64,000 nucleotides of DNA from Chryseolinea sp. H1M3-3 (GTDB lineage Bacteria; Bacteroidota; Bacteroidia; Cytophagales; Cyclobacteriaceae). A program made the position numbers and the translations under genes. Location of the stretch: positions 62,001 through 126,000 of the forward strand of contig NZ_JARKMY010000002.1 in assembly GCF_029360725.1 (NCBI RefSeq), read 5' to 3'. The notes below the pieces were generated by a model that made no database searches, was not told where the DNA came from, and worked only from the letters and a program-made list of their open reading frames with translations. The stretch's first letter is position 1; each line of letters starts with the position of its first letter. Of this stretch, positions 41,599 through 50,591 are shown in pieces.

Positions 41599-42719
41599 AA
41601 ATTCTGATTGCCCCCGATAAGTTCAAGGGTTCGCTTGATGCATTAAAAGTGTGTGAGGCCATTCAAGAAGCATTGCATGAATCCGGGAAACAAATTGAAA
41701 CTACATTGATTCCAATGGCAGATGGTGGTGAAGGAACATGCGATATGCTTACATCGTTCAGTGGTGGAAAAAAAATTAAAATACCTGTAGCTGATCCCTA
41801 CTTCCGGACGATTGAATGTGAATATGGAATTTCTGGAGACGGTCGCACCGCTTTCGTTGAAATGGCAGCAGCTTCAGGTTTACAACTGCTCAAACCTGAA
41901 GAACGAAATGCGTTAATGGGTACGACGTATGGTACAGGTCAGCTGATAGCCTCTGCGCTAGATCACGGGGTTACCTCCATTATTATGGGGGTTGGTGGAA
42001 GTGGAACCAACGATGCGGGTATTGGAATGGGAGAAGCGCTCGGTGCAAAATTTTTGGATGCATCAGATAAACCCTTAAAGCCTATTGGCAAGAATCTACA
42101 AGAGATTCGCAAAATAGATATTCTGAATCTCCATCCACGTATTCGGGAAGTTTCATTCACGGCCATTTGTGATGTTAGCAATCCGTTTTACGGTATTCAG
42201 GGCGCAGCGCACGTATTCGGTCCACAAAAAGGAGCAACCCCTGATGATGTTAAGTTTCTGGATGACGGGCTACGGAATTTTGCAGCGGTAGTACGCAACC
42301 AATTTGAACTGGATATAAATTTTCCAGGCGCTGGTGCCGGTGGGGGGTTGGGGGGTGGTGCGAAAGTTTTTTTTAATATTCAATTTCAATCCGGAATTGA
42401 ATTCATTATGAAGTTCATTGGTTTGGAACAAAAGGTAAGGGAAAACGATCTTGTTATTTCCGGTGAAGGTAAAATGGATGAGCAAACCCTTTCCGGAAAA
42501 GTTGTTAAGGGGATCGCGGATCTATCACGACAATACCGTAAACCCTTAATCGTCATTGTTGGTAAAAACGAACTACCTATTGAAAAAACGACCTTATTGG
42601 GTGTAACCAAAGTCATCACATTAATCAATCATACGACATCGGAAGCGGAAGCTTTTCAGACTACTTATTCAGTTATCAAAAAACGGGTAAAGGACGAAGT
42701 AATTCCATTTTTTCTTTAG
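41595..42719 (+). CDS. glxK: Glycerate kinase (GlxK/GarK family)
   Basis: The 374-residue protein phosphorylates D-glycerate, feeding glyoxylate- or sugar-acid-derived carbon into glycolysis. Family motifs are the start KILIAPDKFKGSLDAL, the MADGGEGTCDML motif, GVGGSGTNDAGIGMGEALG, the glycine-rich AGAGGGLGGGAKVF (which gives an unusually G-rich DNA stretch near 42339-42360) and SGEGKMDEQTLSGK. Length is normal. It is the last gene of the moeA-permease-kinase operon; the ffh promoter box lies 12 bases after its stop. Confidence 0.94.
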   Translation: MKILIAPDKFKGSLDALKVCEAIQEALHESGKQIETTLIPMADGGEGTCDMLTSFSGGKKIKIPVADPYFRTIECEYGISGDGRTAFVEMAAASGLQLLKPEERNALMGTTYGTGQLIASALDHGVTSIIMGVGGSGTNDAGIGMGEALGAKFLDASDKPLKPIGKNLQEIRKIDILNLHPRIREVSFTAICDVSNPFYGIQGAAHVFGPQKGATPDDVKFLDDGLRNFAAVVRNQFELDINFPGAGAGGGLGGGAKVFFNIQFQSGIEFIMKFIGLEQKVRENDLVISGEGKMDEQTLSGKVVKGIADLSRQYRKPLIVIVGKNELPIEKTTLLGVTKVITLINHTTSEAEAFQTTYSVIKKRVKDEVIPFFL

Positions 42720-42731
42720 GGTGATGCGCCT

Positions 42732-42739
42732 TAACTTTG
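42732..42739 (+). promoter_or_regulatory. -7 box of ffh
   Basis: TAACTTTG fits TAnnTTTG exactly and would give a leader of about 40 bases before the ffh ATG. No TTG is found at the usual -33 spacing. Confidence 0.45.
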
Positions 42740-42782
42740 TTCGCGCAAAAAATAGAATAATCAAAAAAATAAATACTGATCC

Positions 42783-44114
42783 ATGTTCGATAATTTAAGT
42801 GTAAAGCTGGACAAAGCCTTTCAAACGCTGAAAGGGCAGGGAAGGATCACCGAAATTAACGTTGCGACCACAGCAAAAGAAATTCGCAAGGCACTTATTG
42901 ATGCCGATGTCAACTATAAAGTCGCCAAGGAGGTCACGGACGACATCAAGGAAAAAGCGATGGGCCAAAACGTGCTTACCGCTATTTCCCCAGGTCAGTT
43001 GTTGGTGAAGATCACCAGTGATGAGCTCACCGAGCTGATGGGCGGACACAGTGAGGACATCAAGATCGAAGGAAATCCTGCTGTTATTCTTATTGCCGGT
43101 CTTCAGGGATCGGGTAAAACAACTTTTTCAGGAAAACTGGCCAACTATCTTAAAAAACAAGGTCGTTCGGTGATGCTCACAGCTTGTGATATCTATCGGC
43201 CAGCGGCCATTGATCAATTAAAAGTTTTGGGCCAACAAGTTGGTGTTGAGGTGTATGCAGAACCGGATAATAAAGATGCGGTAAAAATTGCACGCGCTGC
43301 CATTGAACATGCAAAGAAAAATAACCACCGCGTGGTGATCGTTGATACCGCCGGCCGTTTGGCTGTCGATGAGGCGATGATGAATGAGATTGCTAATCTT
43401 AAAGAAGCCTTAAATCCCTCTGAGACTTTGTTCGTAGTGGATTCGATGACCGGCCAGGATGCCGTAAATACTGCTAAGGCATTCAATGATCGGTTGAATT
43501 TTGATGGTGTTGTTCTTACGAAATTGGATGGTGATACGCGCGGAGGAGCTGCTTTGTCAATACGCCGTGTCGTACAAAAGCCCATTAAATTCATGAGCCT
43601 TGGTGAAAAGATGGAGGCGATTGATCGCTTTTATCCAGAGCGTATGGCGAGCAGGATCCTGGGCATGGGTGATGTGGTTTCTTTGGTAGAAAAAGCGCAA
43701 GAGGTTTTTAATGAAGAAGAGGCTGCACGACTTAATAAGAAGCTCCGGAAAAATCAATTCGATTTCAATGACTTTTTAAGTCAACTGGAACAAGTGAAGA
43801 AGATGGGAAATATGAAGGACCTTCTGGGAATGATACCGGGAATGGGAAAAGCAATGAAGGATATCAATATTGACGACAATTCTTTCAAACCCGTAGAGGC
43901 AATTATTCGGGCAATGACCCTTGAGGAACGTGAAAACCCTGACATAATAAATGGAAGTCGCAAAAATCGAATAGCCTCAGGAAGCGGAACTTCAGTTCAG
44001 CAGGTAAACCAATTGTTGAAACAGTTTAGCGACATGCGAAAACTGATGAAAACGATGAATAAGATGGGTGGGGGTAAACGGGCATTATCGGCCATAAATC
44101 CTTTCGGGAAATAA
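42783..44114 (+). CDS. ffh: Signal recognition particle GTPase Ffh
   Basis: The 443-residue protein is the SRP54 homologue that binds signal sequences and targets nascent membrane proteins. The N domain (about 1-95), G domain (GLQGSGKTTFSGKL near 106-119, DTAGRLAVDE, TKLDGDTRGGA) and methionine-rich M domain (about 300-443, with GMIPGMGKAM and KLMKTMNKMGGGK) are intact. Length is standard. It has its own promoter box and is transcribed alone. The call is secure. Confidence 0.98.
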   Translation: MFDNLSVKLDKAFQTLKGQGRITEINVATTAKEIRKALIDADVNYKVAKEVTDDIKEKAMGQNVLTAISPGQLLVKITSDELTELMGGHSEDIKIEGNPAVILIAGLQGSGKTTFSGKLANYLKKQGRSVMLTACDIYRPAAIDQLKVLGQQVGVEVYAEPDNKDAVKIARAAIEHAKKNNHRVVIVDTAGRLAVDEAMMNEIANLKEALNPSETLFVVDSMTGQDAVNTAKAFNDRLNFDGVVLTKLDGDTRGGAALSIRRVVQKPIKFMSLGEKMEAIDRFYPERMASRILGMGDVVSLVEKAQEVFNEEEAARLNKKLRKNQFDFNDFLSQLEQVKKMGNMKDLLGMIPGMGKAMKDINIDDNSFKPVEAIIRAMTLEERENPDIINGSRKNRIASGSGTSVQQVNQLLKQFSDMRKLMKTMNKMGGGKRALSAINPFGK

Positions 44115-44290
44115 GGGAATACCAAGGAAAGCCCTATTAACCTCCTCCGTCATTGATAATTGAGAGACAACCGGCAGCACTTATCAGTTGCGGTTCGAAC
44201 TTTACAAAAAAATAATATTGGGAATAAACCAAAACTGAATTTCTGCCGTTCTTACAATAGTTTACAGGTTGTTATATAATAGGATGAGAA

Positions 44291-44310
44291 TGCCCCGACT
44301 ACTCGGGGCA
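44291..44310 (+). terminator. Hairpin terminator downstream of ffh
   Basis: A hairpin of eight pairs (TGCCCCGA / TCGGGGCA) with a four-base loop is followed by four T. It lies about 180 bases after the ffh stop, so it ends either the ffh message or a short transcript from the region in between. Confidence 0.55.
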
Positions 44311-44353
44311 TTTTCACGTATATATACCCACTAAATCTCAAATGACACAAATT

Positions 44354-44860
44354 ATGAAAAGAATTACCTTTTTAATGCTGGCGATTGCCACAGTCATCTC
44401 GTCGGTGGTTGTTGCTCAAGACAAACCACTCAGCCCTCCGGCTACTGTTGAAGGAAAAATTGGAGCTGCGAATGTCAAGATCGTGTATTCTCAACCCTCT
44501 GCAAGAGGTCGCAAAATGTTAGGCGGCAAGGAACCTTACGGACAAGTATGGAGAACCGGTGCAAATGAGGCTACCACCATTGAATTCGACAAGGCGGTAA
44601 AAATTGAAGGTAAAGATGTACCTGCTGGAAAATATTCCTTGTTCACAATACCCGGCGAAAATGAGTGGACAATTATTTTAAATAAGGAAGCAAAACAGTG
44701 GGGTGCTTATAAGTACAATGAAAAAGATGACTTATTGCGAGTGAAAGTAAAACCGACAAAAACCCCAAACTTTGTTGAAACATTTAACATCGCTTTAGGA
44801 AAAGATGAAGTACAGTTAAAATGGGAAAACACGGCAGTTGCCTTTAAGGTGAAAGCTTAA
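44354..44860 (+). CDS. DUF2911 secreted protein
   Basis: I start it at the second ATG (44354); the one at 44342 would add four residues before the signal peptide. The product of about 168 residues has a signal peptide (ending VVVAQ) and the DUF2911 pattern: VKIVYSQPSARGRKMLGG, YGQVWRTGANEATTIEF, PAGKYSLFTIPGENEWTIILNK. DUF2911 proteins are common in Bacteroidota and have no assigned function. It stands alone between two hairpins, with a strong terminator 42 bases after its stop. Confidence 0.92.
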   Translation: MKRITFLMLAIATVISSVVVAQDKPLSPPATVEGKIGAANVKIVYSQPSARGRKMLGGKEPYGQVWRTGANEATTIEFDKAVKIEGKDVPAGKYSLFTIPGENEWTIILNKEAKQWGAYKYNEKDDLLRVKVKPTKTPNFVETFNIALGKDEVQLKWENTAVAFKVKA

Positions 44861-44902
44861 ATTTTGTTAAACTATTAATATTAATTAATGTTTATAATTA
44901 AG

Positions 44903-44930
44903 AGTCTCGCTTGCTAGCGGGACTTTTTTA
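44903..44930 (+). terminator. Intrinsic terminator of the DUF2911 gene
   Basis: An eight-pair hairpin (AGTCTCGC / GCGGGACT, one G-U pair) is followed by seven T (44924-44930). Confidence 0.8.
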
Positions 44931-44961
44931 TTTTACGCATCTTCACACCGTTAAAAGGAAT

Positions 44962-45411
44962 ATGGATATTCTAGGCCGTTATGATCGGGTTGACCTGCCA
45001 GATTTAGGATTGTTCGACATACATGCAAAAATTGATACGGGTGCATATACATCCAGTTTGCACTGTCACCATGTACATATCGTAGATGGCATGCTCGAAT
45101 TCATTTTATTGGACGAAGAGCATTCAGAGTTTACGGGAACAAAACTGAAATTTTCGGAATTTGCATTGCGTGATGTCAAGAATTCTTTCGGAGAAATTGA
45201 AAGCCGTTTTGTTATTGTAACAACGTTAAAAATTTTTAATCAAGAAATAACTGAAGAATTTTCTCTTTGTAACAGAGGTTCCCTTAAATTTCCCATATTG
45301 ATCGGACGGAAGATTTTACGCGACAGATTTCTTATCGATGTGAAGAAAAAAAATCTTTCCTACAGGCATAAGCGCAGCCAAAGAATTCAACTGCGCAAAA
45401 AACAATCTTAA
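44962..45411 (+). CDS. Retropepsin-like aspartic protease (RimB/DUF785 type)
   Basis: I use the ATG at 44962 (MDILGRYDRV); a longer frame begins inside the upstream terminator. The 149-residue protein has the aspartic protease signature KIDTGAYTSS with Asp25, and belongs to the family once named ATP-dependent zinc protease (DUF785), now seen as retropepsin-like. Such genes are regularly beside rimK and an AstE-like gene, as here, and are thought to act on glutamate-tailed ribosomal protein S6 or similar products. No signal peptide, so cytoplasmic. rimK starts 18 bases downstream. Confidence 0.88.
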   Translation: MDILGRYDRVDLPDLGLFDIHAKIDTGAYTSSLHCHHVHIVDGMLEFILLDEEHSEFTGTKLKFSEFALRDVKNSFGEIESRFVIVTTLKIFNQEITEEFSLCNRGSLKFPILIGRKILRDRFLIDVKKKNLSYRHKRSQRIQLRKKQS

Positions 45412-45429
45412 TCTTTAACACTTCATTTC

Positions 45430-46338
45430 ATGCGAGTTGCTATTCTATCCAGGAACCCAAAGCTGTATTCTACGCGGCGTCTAAAGGAGGCCGGTGAAGC
45501 ACGCGGCCATAAGGTGGAGGTGATTGATCACATGAAATGTGTTCTCTTTATCGAAAAGAAAAATCCCGTAGTATTGTACCAAGGCAAGCGCCTGGATTAT
45601 TTTGACGCCATCATACCGCGCATCGGAGCGTCCGTTACTTTTTACGGTGCTGCTGTTGTACGGCAATTTGAAATGATGAAAGTATTTACAGCGGTGGAAT
45701 CGCAGGCTTTGATTCGCTCGCGCGATAAATTGCGAAGTCTGCAAATACTTTCGCGTGCAGGGCTCGGGTTGCCTAAGACAATTTTTATGGACTACTCGCG
45801 TGAAACAGAAGGTATCGTCGAAGCTGTTGGCGGAGCGCCCGTGATCATCAAATTACTGGAAGGTACGCAAGGGCTGGGTGTCGTTTTGGCTGAAAATAAA
45901 AAAGCCGCTAAATCTGTGATTGAAGCTTTTCATGGATTGCACGCCAGAATAATTGTGCAAGAGTTTATCAAGGAGGCAAAGGGTGCGGACCTACGTGCCT
46001 TTGTTGTTAATGGAGAGGTGGTTGGAGCCATGCGTCGACAAGCACGTGAAGGAGAATTCAGATCGAACTTGCATCGTGGAGGAACTGCCAAAGTTGTTAA
46101 ACTTACTAAATCAGAAAAACAAGCCGCAATCATGGCTGCAAAAAAGATGGGGCTGGCCGTGGCAGGTGTCGATATGCTGCCGTCTCACAGAGGTCCCTTG
46201 ATTCTTGAAGTCAATTCGAGTCCCGGGCTGGAAGGCATTGAAGGTGCTACCAAAGTCGACATCGCCGGAAAGATTTTTCAGTTCCTGGAAAAACACGCAG
46301 GGAAGAAAAAAATTCAAAAGGATAAAATCAACGCATAA
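45430..46338 (+). CDS. rimK: RimK-type ATP-grasp ligase
   Basis: The 302-residue protein is an ATP-grasp enzyme of the RimK family, which adds glutamates to the C-terminus of ribosomal protein S6. The pre-grasp domain (about 1-95, [18 protein letters not shown]) and the ATP-grasp domain (about 96-290) are present, with [16 protein letters not shown], the metal-binding [11 protein letters not shown] and [15 protein letters not shown]. Length equals that of E. coli RimK. It is the central gene of a trio with the protease and AstE-like genes, so the target may be a different protein or a small molecule. Confidence 0.94.
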   Translation: MRVAILSRNPKLYSTRRLKEAGEARGHKVEVIDHMKCVLFIEKKNPVVLYQGKRLDYFDAIIPRIGASVTFYGAAVVRQFEMMKVFTAVESQALIRSRDKLRSLQILSRAGLGLPKTIFMDYSRETEGIVEAVGGAPVIIKLLEGTQGLGVVLAENKKAAKSVIEAFHGLHARIIVQEFIKEAKGADLRAFVVNGEVVGAMRRQAREGEFRSNLHRGGTAKVVKLTKSEKQAAIMAAKKMGLAVAGVDMLPSHRGPLILEVNSSPGLEGIEGATKVDIAGKIFQFLEKHAGKKKIQKDKINA

Positions 46339-46440
46339 TATACTTTTTGTCTATTAATCTTAAGGGGTTAACTTGCTTGTTTAAAGCAATCCGTGCTTAG
46401 CTGATTGTATTGTTAACCGAGTAGAAATCAAAAAGCATAC

Positions 46441-47418
46441 TTGAAACAAGTAATTATAGCCGGTCATCAGATTGAACCTGGGGAATTCACGGAGATCAAC
46501 ATTAACATCGCCAGGCTTCCTTCGCATACTATTATAGAAACTCCGATTTACGTCTCCAGAGGTCTGGAAGATGGGCCAGTGCTAGCGTTGACAGCAGGCA
46601 TGCACGGCGACGAAATCAATGGAATGGAAATCGTACGTCGCATTTTGGACAGCGGATTGCATAAACCCAAACGGGGCGTAACGGTATGTATGCCTATTGT
46701 TAATCTCTATGGCTTCTTAAATTATTCGCGTGATGTTCCAGACGGCAAGGACATCAATCGTTCTTTCCCTGGAAACAGGGGTGGATCTCTGGCAAGCCGG
46801 TTAGCTTACAACCTCATGCATGAAGTTATCCCTTATATCGACTACGGAATTGACTTTCATACCGGTGGAGCCATGCGCACCAATTATCCTCAAGTCAGGT
46901 CAGTGTTAAAAGATTCCATTAACATGGAATTAGCACAAGCTTTTAATGCGCCGTTCACCATTGACGCCCCATTTAGACCTAATTCATTGCGCAAAGAGGC
47001 TGCTCGCAAGGGTAAACATGTTATTGTTTATGAGGGAGGTGAGTCATTGCGATTTGATCAACAGGCTATTGAAGAAGGTATTGCCGGCACCCTCAGGCTA
47101 ATGAGGCACCTGAGAATGATCGATAGTGCACCGGAACCCAAAGAGGAAAATAGAACGATTTGGAGCACCTCATGGATAAGGGCGAAACATGCCGGCTTAT
47201 TCCAACCTACAGTGCAATGTGGTCAGCACGTTCATAAAGATGATTGGGTGGGAACCATCACTGATCCTTTTGGAGAGTTTAAAGAAAATATACATGCTCC
47301 CAGCGCCGGATATGTTATTGGATTGAATAACATTCCAGTGATCAATACGGGGGACGCTTTGATGCTGATCGGTTTTGATAACTTCTGCAGACTTGAAAGC
47401 GCACCGATTCCAAGATAG
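46441..47418 (+). CDS. AstE/aspartoacylase-like M14-family amidohydrolase
   Basis: The 325-residue protein is in the succinylglutamate desuccinylase/aspartoacylase group, zinc enzymes related to M14 carboxypeptidases. Zinc ligands appear in AGMHGDEINGME (His, Glu) and IDFHTGG (His), and the C-terminal part is a biotinyl-lipoyl-like beta domain (CGQHVHKDDWVGTI). The start is a TTG; no ATG gives a complete N-terminus. It follows rimK by 102 bases on the same strand and could hydrolyse glutamyl or related amide bonds made by RimK, an inference from the recurring neighbourhood. Confidence 0.88.
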   Translation: MKQVIIAGHQIEPGEFTEININIARLPSHTIIETPIYVSRGLEDGPVLALTAGMHGDEINGMEIVRRILDSGLHKPKRGVTVCMPIVNLYGFLNYSRDVPDGKDINRSFPGNRGGSLASRLAYNLMHEVIPYIDYGIDFHTGGAMRTNYPQVRSVLKDSINMELAQAFNAPFTIDAPFRPNSLRKEAARKGKHVIVYEGGESLRFDQQAIEEGIAGTLRLMRHLRMIDSAPEPKEENRTIWSTSWIRAKHAGLFQPTVQCGQHVHKDDWVGTITDPFGEFKENIHAPSAGYVIGLNNIPVINTGDALMLIGFDNFCRLESAPIPR

Positions 47419-47487
47419 TGTAACTTGTAAATCTAAGCTACAGACTCTCACCAAGAATTCTCAGGAATCGTATAACCTATGGGACAA

Positions 47488-48282
47488 TCAATTAATCCTG
47501 ATTAAATAAGACTTTGGCCACAGCTTCCCGGTTACAAGAAGGGCTTTGGAGTTTTTGTCGTAGGCGATTCCATTAAGCACATCGGTGTTGGGATACATTC
47601 TTTTGATCTCGTTGGAAAGCGGGGAAAGATCCAGGCGACCAACCACTTTGCCGGATGCGGGATCGATTTTCAGGATCATTGCTGTCTCGTAAACATTGGC
47701 ATAAACATAGCCATCGATGTACTCAAGTTCATTCAGGTTTTTCAATTTTCCCTGCCCAGGGTCCGTCACTGTTAGCGTACGCACTACCTGCAAGTTCGTA
47801 GTATCGAGGAAATAAAGTTTATCCGTTCCATCACTCATGATTAGATTTTTATTGTCATGCGTGATGCCCCATCCCGGTGTGTTGTATTTAAACTCACCAA
47901 CTTTTTTATAGGTGTCGGCATCATAAACAAATCCGGTTTTTTCTTCCCACGTAAGTTGATATATTTTCCTGTTTAACACTGTTATGCCCTCTCCAAAGTA
48001 GCGATTGTCTAATGTAACTTTCTTTTCATGCTGGCCCGATCCCGGGTTAACTTCGGCGATCCAGGAATGACCCTTTTGTCCTGTGCTTTCTATTACGCGA
48101 TTGTTGTATATGACAAGTCCCTGGGTATAAGCTTCAGCATTGTGGGGGAGGGTGCTTACCACGGAATAATTCAGTGCAAGTGAGTCGGTGGCTGCTTTGT
48201 CTTCAGTATTTTGTTTGTCGCCACAGGAACTCAGTATTAGCCCTATAGCCAGTGTAGCAAATAAACGTGGCAAAAATTTCAT
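47488..48282 (-). CDS. Glutaminyl-peptide cyclotransferase, lipoprotein
   Basis: I use the ATG at 48282; the longer frame adds 14 residues before the signal. The 264-residue product is a lipoprotein (lipobox LSSC, Cys20) and a five-bladed propeller of the bacterial glutamine cyclotransferase family, which converts N-terminal glutamine of exported proteins to pyroglutamate. Motifs are PHNAEAYTQGLVIYNNRVIESTG, QLTWEEKTGFVYD, YNTPGWGITHD, the NELEYIDGYVYANV pattern and NGIAYDKNSKALLVTGK. In Bacteroidota many exported proteins mature at a Q, which fits the SFAQ-type signal peptidase sites in this window. Confidence 0.92.
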   Translation of the reverse strand: MKFLPRLFATLAIGLILSSCGDKQNTEDKAATDSLALNYSVVSTLPHNAEAYTQGLVIYNNRVIESTGQKGHSWIAEVNPGSGQHEKKVTLDNRYFGEGITVLNRKIYQLTWEEKTGFVYDADTYKKVGEFKYNTPGWGITHDNKNLIMSDGTDKLYFLDTTNLQVVRTLTVTDPGQGKLKNLNELEYIDGYVYANVYETAMILKIDPASGKVVGRLDLSPLSNEIKRMYPNTDVLNGIAYDKNSKALLVTGKLWPKSYLIRIN

Positions 48283-48383
48283 TAAGACATTAAAATTTAG
48301 ATTCGAAAGAAAGAAAATAATCACATATCACCAACTTTAAAATGAAGCAGATATAATGCCATCTCCCGTAAGGTACATAAAAC

Positions 48384-48408
48384 AAAAAAGGGCTCTTTAG
48401 GAACCCTT
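48384..48408 (-). terminator. Intrinsic terminator of the NIPSNAP gene
   Basis: On the minus strand, AAGGGTTC / GAGCCCTT (one U-G pair) forms a hairpin with a five-base loop, followed by a T run. It lies 18 bases beyond the NIPSNAP stop. Confidence 0.7.
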
Positions 48409-48425
48409 CTTGAATATTTGGTTTT

Positions 48426-49199
48426 TTAAATATCGGAGTACTCGGTGGGATGCAAAAAGTAAATGTCAATTTTGGAGACATTGTTTTTATACTCAGCCTT
48501 ACCTGAAAGTGTTTTCCATTGGGGATCTGCAGAAAAAGCTTTCCAATGCTCATCTCGGGAAGTTTTATTCGGGAATGTGGTCATGTACATCAGGTTAGGC
48601 ATGCGACACCCCGCGATCACTTCCGCATAAAATACAGCATTAAAGCCAAGTCGCTTAAATAATCCAACTTCATCACCATCATTGAACATCTTCACTTTAT
48701 TTTTAAAAATCTTTTCCGTGTGGCCTTCATAGCTTCGAAGCTCGTAAATGCGCTCACTCGGTGGTGTTGGATGCTTCGGAACCTCAAGCTTCGGCATCCC
48801 AGAGAATGCATACAACAAGATGGACTCCATGCGGGCATAGTTTACATCGGTATAGGGCGCATTCAGATATTCAGATCCACTTGTCTCGTACTGCTTATCT
48901 TTTTGTAACGTTTCGGGGAGTTTTGCATATTGATCAAGTGAGGTGTATGGAATCAATACAAATACTTTTTTTCCGAAATTTACAGTATCAGTTTCTACAG
49001 GCTTAAAGACGCCTACTTTTGAGATGCCTGCACGGTGCAATGCTGGCACATAAGCATCTTTTAAAAACTTATCTATTCTTTCTTCCTGGGTTTTGGAAGT
49101 GATGTTATAGACTTTTATTTCATAATACTCACGCTTTTGCGCAAATGCCGATGAAATGCCGGCTAACGCACATAGCACTAAGATCAAGATTTGTTTCAT
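48426..49199 (-). CDS. Secreted NIPSNAP-family protein
   Basis: I use the ATG at 49199 (MKQILILVLCAL), because the longer frame puts 14 polar residues before the signal peptide. The 257-residue product has a signal peptide ending SSAFAQ and two ferredoxin-like NIPSNAP repeats: REYYEIKVYNITSK near the N-terminus and RIYELRSYEGHTEKIFKNK in the second half. NIPSNAP domains occur in small multimeric proteins of mostly unknown function; Bacteroidota often secrete them. It is not in an obvious operon. Confidence 0.9.
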   Translation of the reverse strand: MKQILILVLCALAGISSAFAQKREYYEIKVYNITSKTQEERIDKFLKDAYVPALHRAGISKVGVFKPVETDTVNFGKKVFVLIPYTSLDQYAKLPETLQKDKQYETSGSEYLNAPYTDVNYARMESILLYAFSGMPKLEVPKHPTPPSERIYELRSYEGHTEKIFKNKVKMFNDGDEVGLFKRLGFNAVFYAEVIAGCRMPNLMYMTTFPNKTSRDEHWKAFSADPQWKTLSGKAEYKNNVSKIDIYFLHPTEYSDI

Positions 49200-49314
49200 G
49201 GATATATTGATTAATTCCCCTAAAGTAACGGGAGGATTCAACTAAAACAAAAATACTATGATGAATGGAGAACCTGTAATACTGAAAGTGCCGGAAACCC
49301 AGAAACTGGGAATC

Positions 49315-50028
49315 CTATTTATTTTTTTCTTCTTCAATCAAAAACTGGATATCCTTATCTCCCTCCAGGTTATTCATTTGTCTTAAAATCCAGGGGTACC
49401 GTTGGTCAATGTAACGGGAAGGTGGCTTCACTTTGTATTTTTTTGGATTGGGGAGGCACGCTGCTATCATGGCTGCTTCCTTTCGCGTTAATTTTTTCGC
49501 TGATTTGTTAAAATATTGCCTAGCGGCCTGTTCGATTCCGAAAATACCTTTGCCCATCTCTGCAACATTCAGATACATTTCGAGGATACGTTTCTTGCCC
49601 CAGATTTTTTCGATCATAAATGTAAAATAGGCTTCGATAGCTTTGCGTATCCAACTTCTTCCTTGCCATAAAAATACGTTTTTGGCAACCTGCTGACTGA
49701 TGGTAGATGCGCCGCGAATTCTCCCGGCTTTTTTGGATCCTTCAGTTATTACTTTCTCAATGCTTTTTACATCAAAGCCATTGTGGTCCGGAAAGAGCTG
49801 ATCTTCGGATGCAATTACCGCCAGCCGAGCGTTGCGAGACATGTCCTGAATGTCGATGTAATCTCGTCTCAGTCCATTGCCTTCAATTAAGCTCACAATC
49901 TGTGTGATGGTGAAAGGAGGATTGATCCATTTCAGCATAATAATGTAAATCAACTGTAAGACAAAAAGGATGATGAAGATCTTTTTTATCTTCTGAAGCG
50001 CCTTACGAAGCAATGAATTTTTACTCAT
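49315..50028 (-). CDS. mtgA: Monofunctional peptidoglycan glycosyltransferase MtgA
   Basis: The 237-residue protein polymerises lipid II into glycan strands. It has an N-terminal membrane helix (about 17-36) and the GT51 domain with the catalytic glutamate in ASEDQLFPDHNGFD, then RGASTISQQVAKNVFLWQGRSW, and LEMYLNVAEMGKGIFGIEQAA. Length is the usual 230-240. There is no transpeptidase domain. The gene is alone on the minus strand. Confidence 0.96.
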   Translation of the reverse strand: MSKNSLLRKALQKIKKIFIILFVLQLIYIIMLKWINPPFTITQIVSLIEGNGLRRDYIDIQDMSRNARLAVIASEDQLFPDHNGFDVKSIEKVITEGSKKAGRIRGASTISQQVAKNVFLWQGRSWIRKAIEAYFTFMIEKIWGKKRILEMYLNVAEMGKGIFGIEQAARQYFNKSAKKLTRKEAAMIAACLPNPKKYKVKPPSRYIDQRYPWILRQMNNLEGDKDIQFLIEEEKNK

Positions 50029-50251
50029 ACCAAGTTGCCGCGAAAATACAAAATGCTTTCGTCTGTTGTAATCCTATTGCTACCTATCTCAAAAAAGTTG
50101 CTCTATCGGCAATAGCTCAAAATAATTTGTGATATTTAGAGCGTTGATGAGTAGCCGTGCACCATATACATTGTTTCGAATGAGCGAAGCGTTGTGTTTC
50201 TTTTGCCATCACATAAATGTACAGTACAAACCCAAGTAAAAACGAAGTGAG

Positions 50252-50590
50252 ATGAAACGCTATTGTCTGGCACTTGATTTAAAAAATGATCCAGCCCTCA
50301 TAGCAAAATATGAGGAACACCATCGGAACGTATCACCTGAAATTAAAAAGAGTATGTTTGATGCTGGTATTGATAACGTTGAAATCTACAGGGTGGGTCC
50401 GCGCATGGTTATGATTTTCGAGGTCAATGATTCATTTACGTTTGAGCGGAAGGCAGCAATGGATGCCGCAAATCCTAAAGTTCAGGAGTGGGAGGCGCTG
50501 ATGTGGCAATTTCAGCAACCTTTACCGGGTTCTCAGCCAGGAGAAAAATGGGTTGTTATGGATAAAATCTTTCAAGTTAAGAAAGCCTGA
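50252..50590 (+). CDS. rhaM: L-rhamnose mutarotase family (RhaM / type 2 L-fucose mutarotase)
   Basis: This 112-residue dimeric alpha/beta-barrel protein interconverts sugar anomers. The pattern MKRYCLALDLKNDPALIAKYEEHHRNV, then IYRVGPRMVMIFEVND, is the DUF718 family signature. Members act on L-rhamnose; in some Proteobacteria the same family is the type 2 L-fucose mutarotase located with a dehydrogenase and lactonase, which matches the next two genes here. The neighbour amidohydrolase begins one base after its stop. The rhamnose name is kept as the family name, but L-fucose is a serious alternative. Confidence 0.85.
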   Translation: MKRYCLALDLKNDPALIAKYEEHHRNVSPEIKKSMFDAGIDNVEIYRVGPRMVMIFEVNDSFTFERKAAMDAANPKVQEWEALMWQFQQPLPGSQPGEKWVVMDKIFQVKKA

Positions 50591-50591
50591 C

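Noticed and set aside
43214-43594. 126-codon open frame opposite ffh
   Set aside because: It lies fully inside the SRP GTPase domain, which is beyond doubt coding on the plus strand.
44185-44200. GGTTCGAAC, like a tRNA T-loop
   Set aside because: Bases on either side do not pair as a T-stem, and no acceptor or anticodon arm is found at the right distance.
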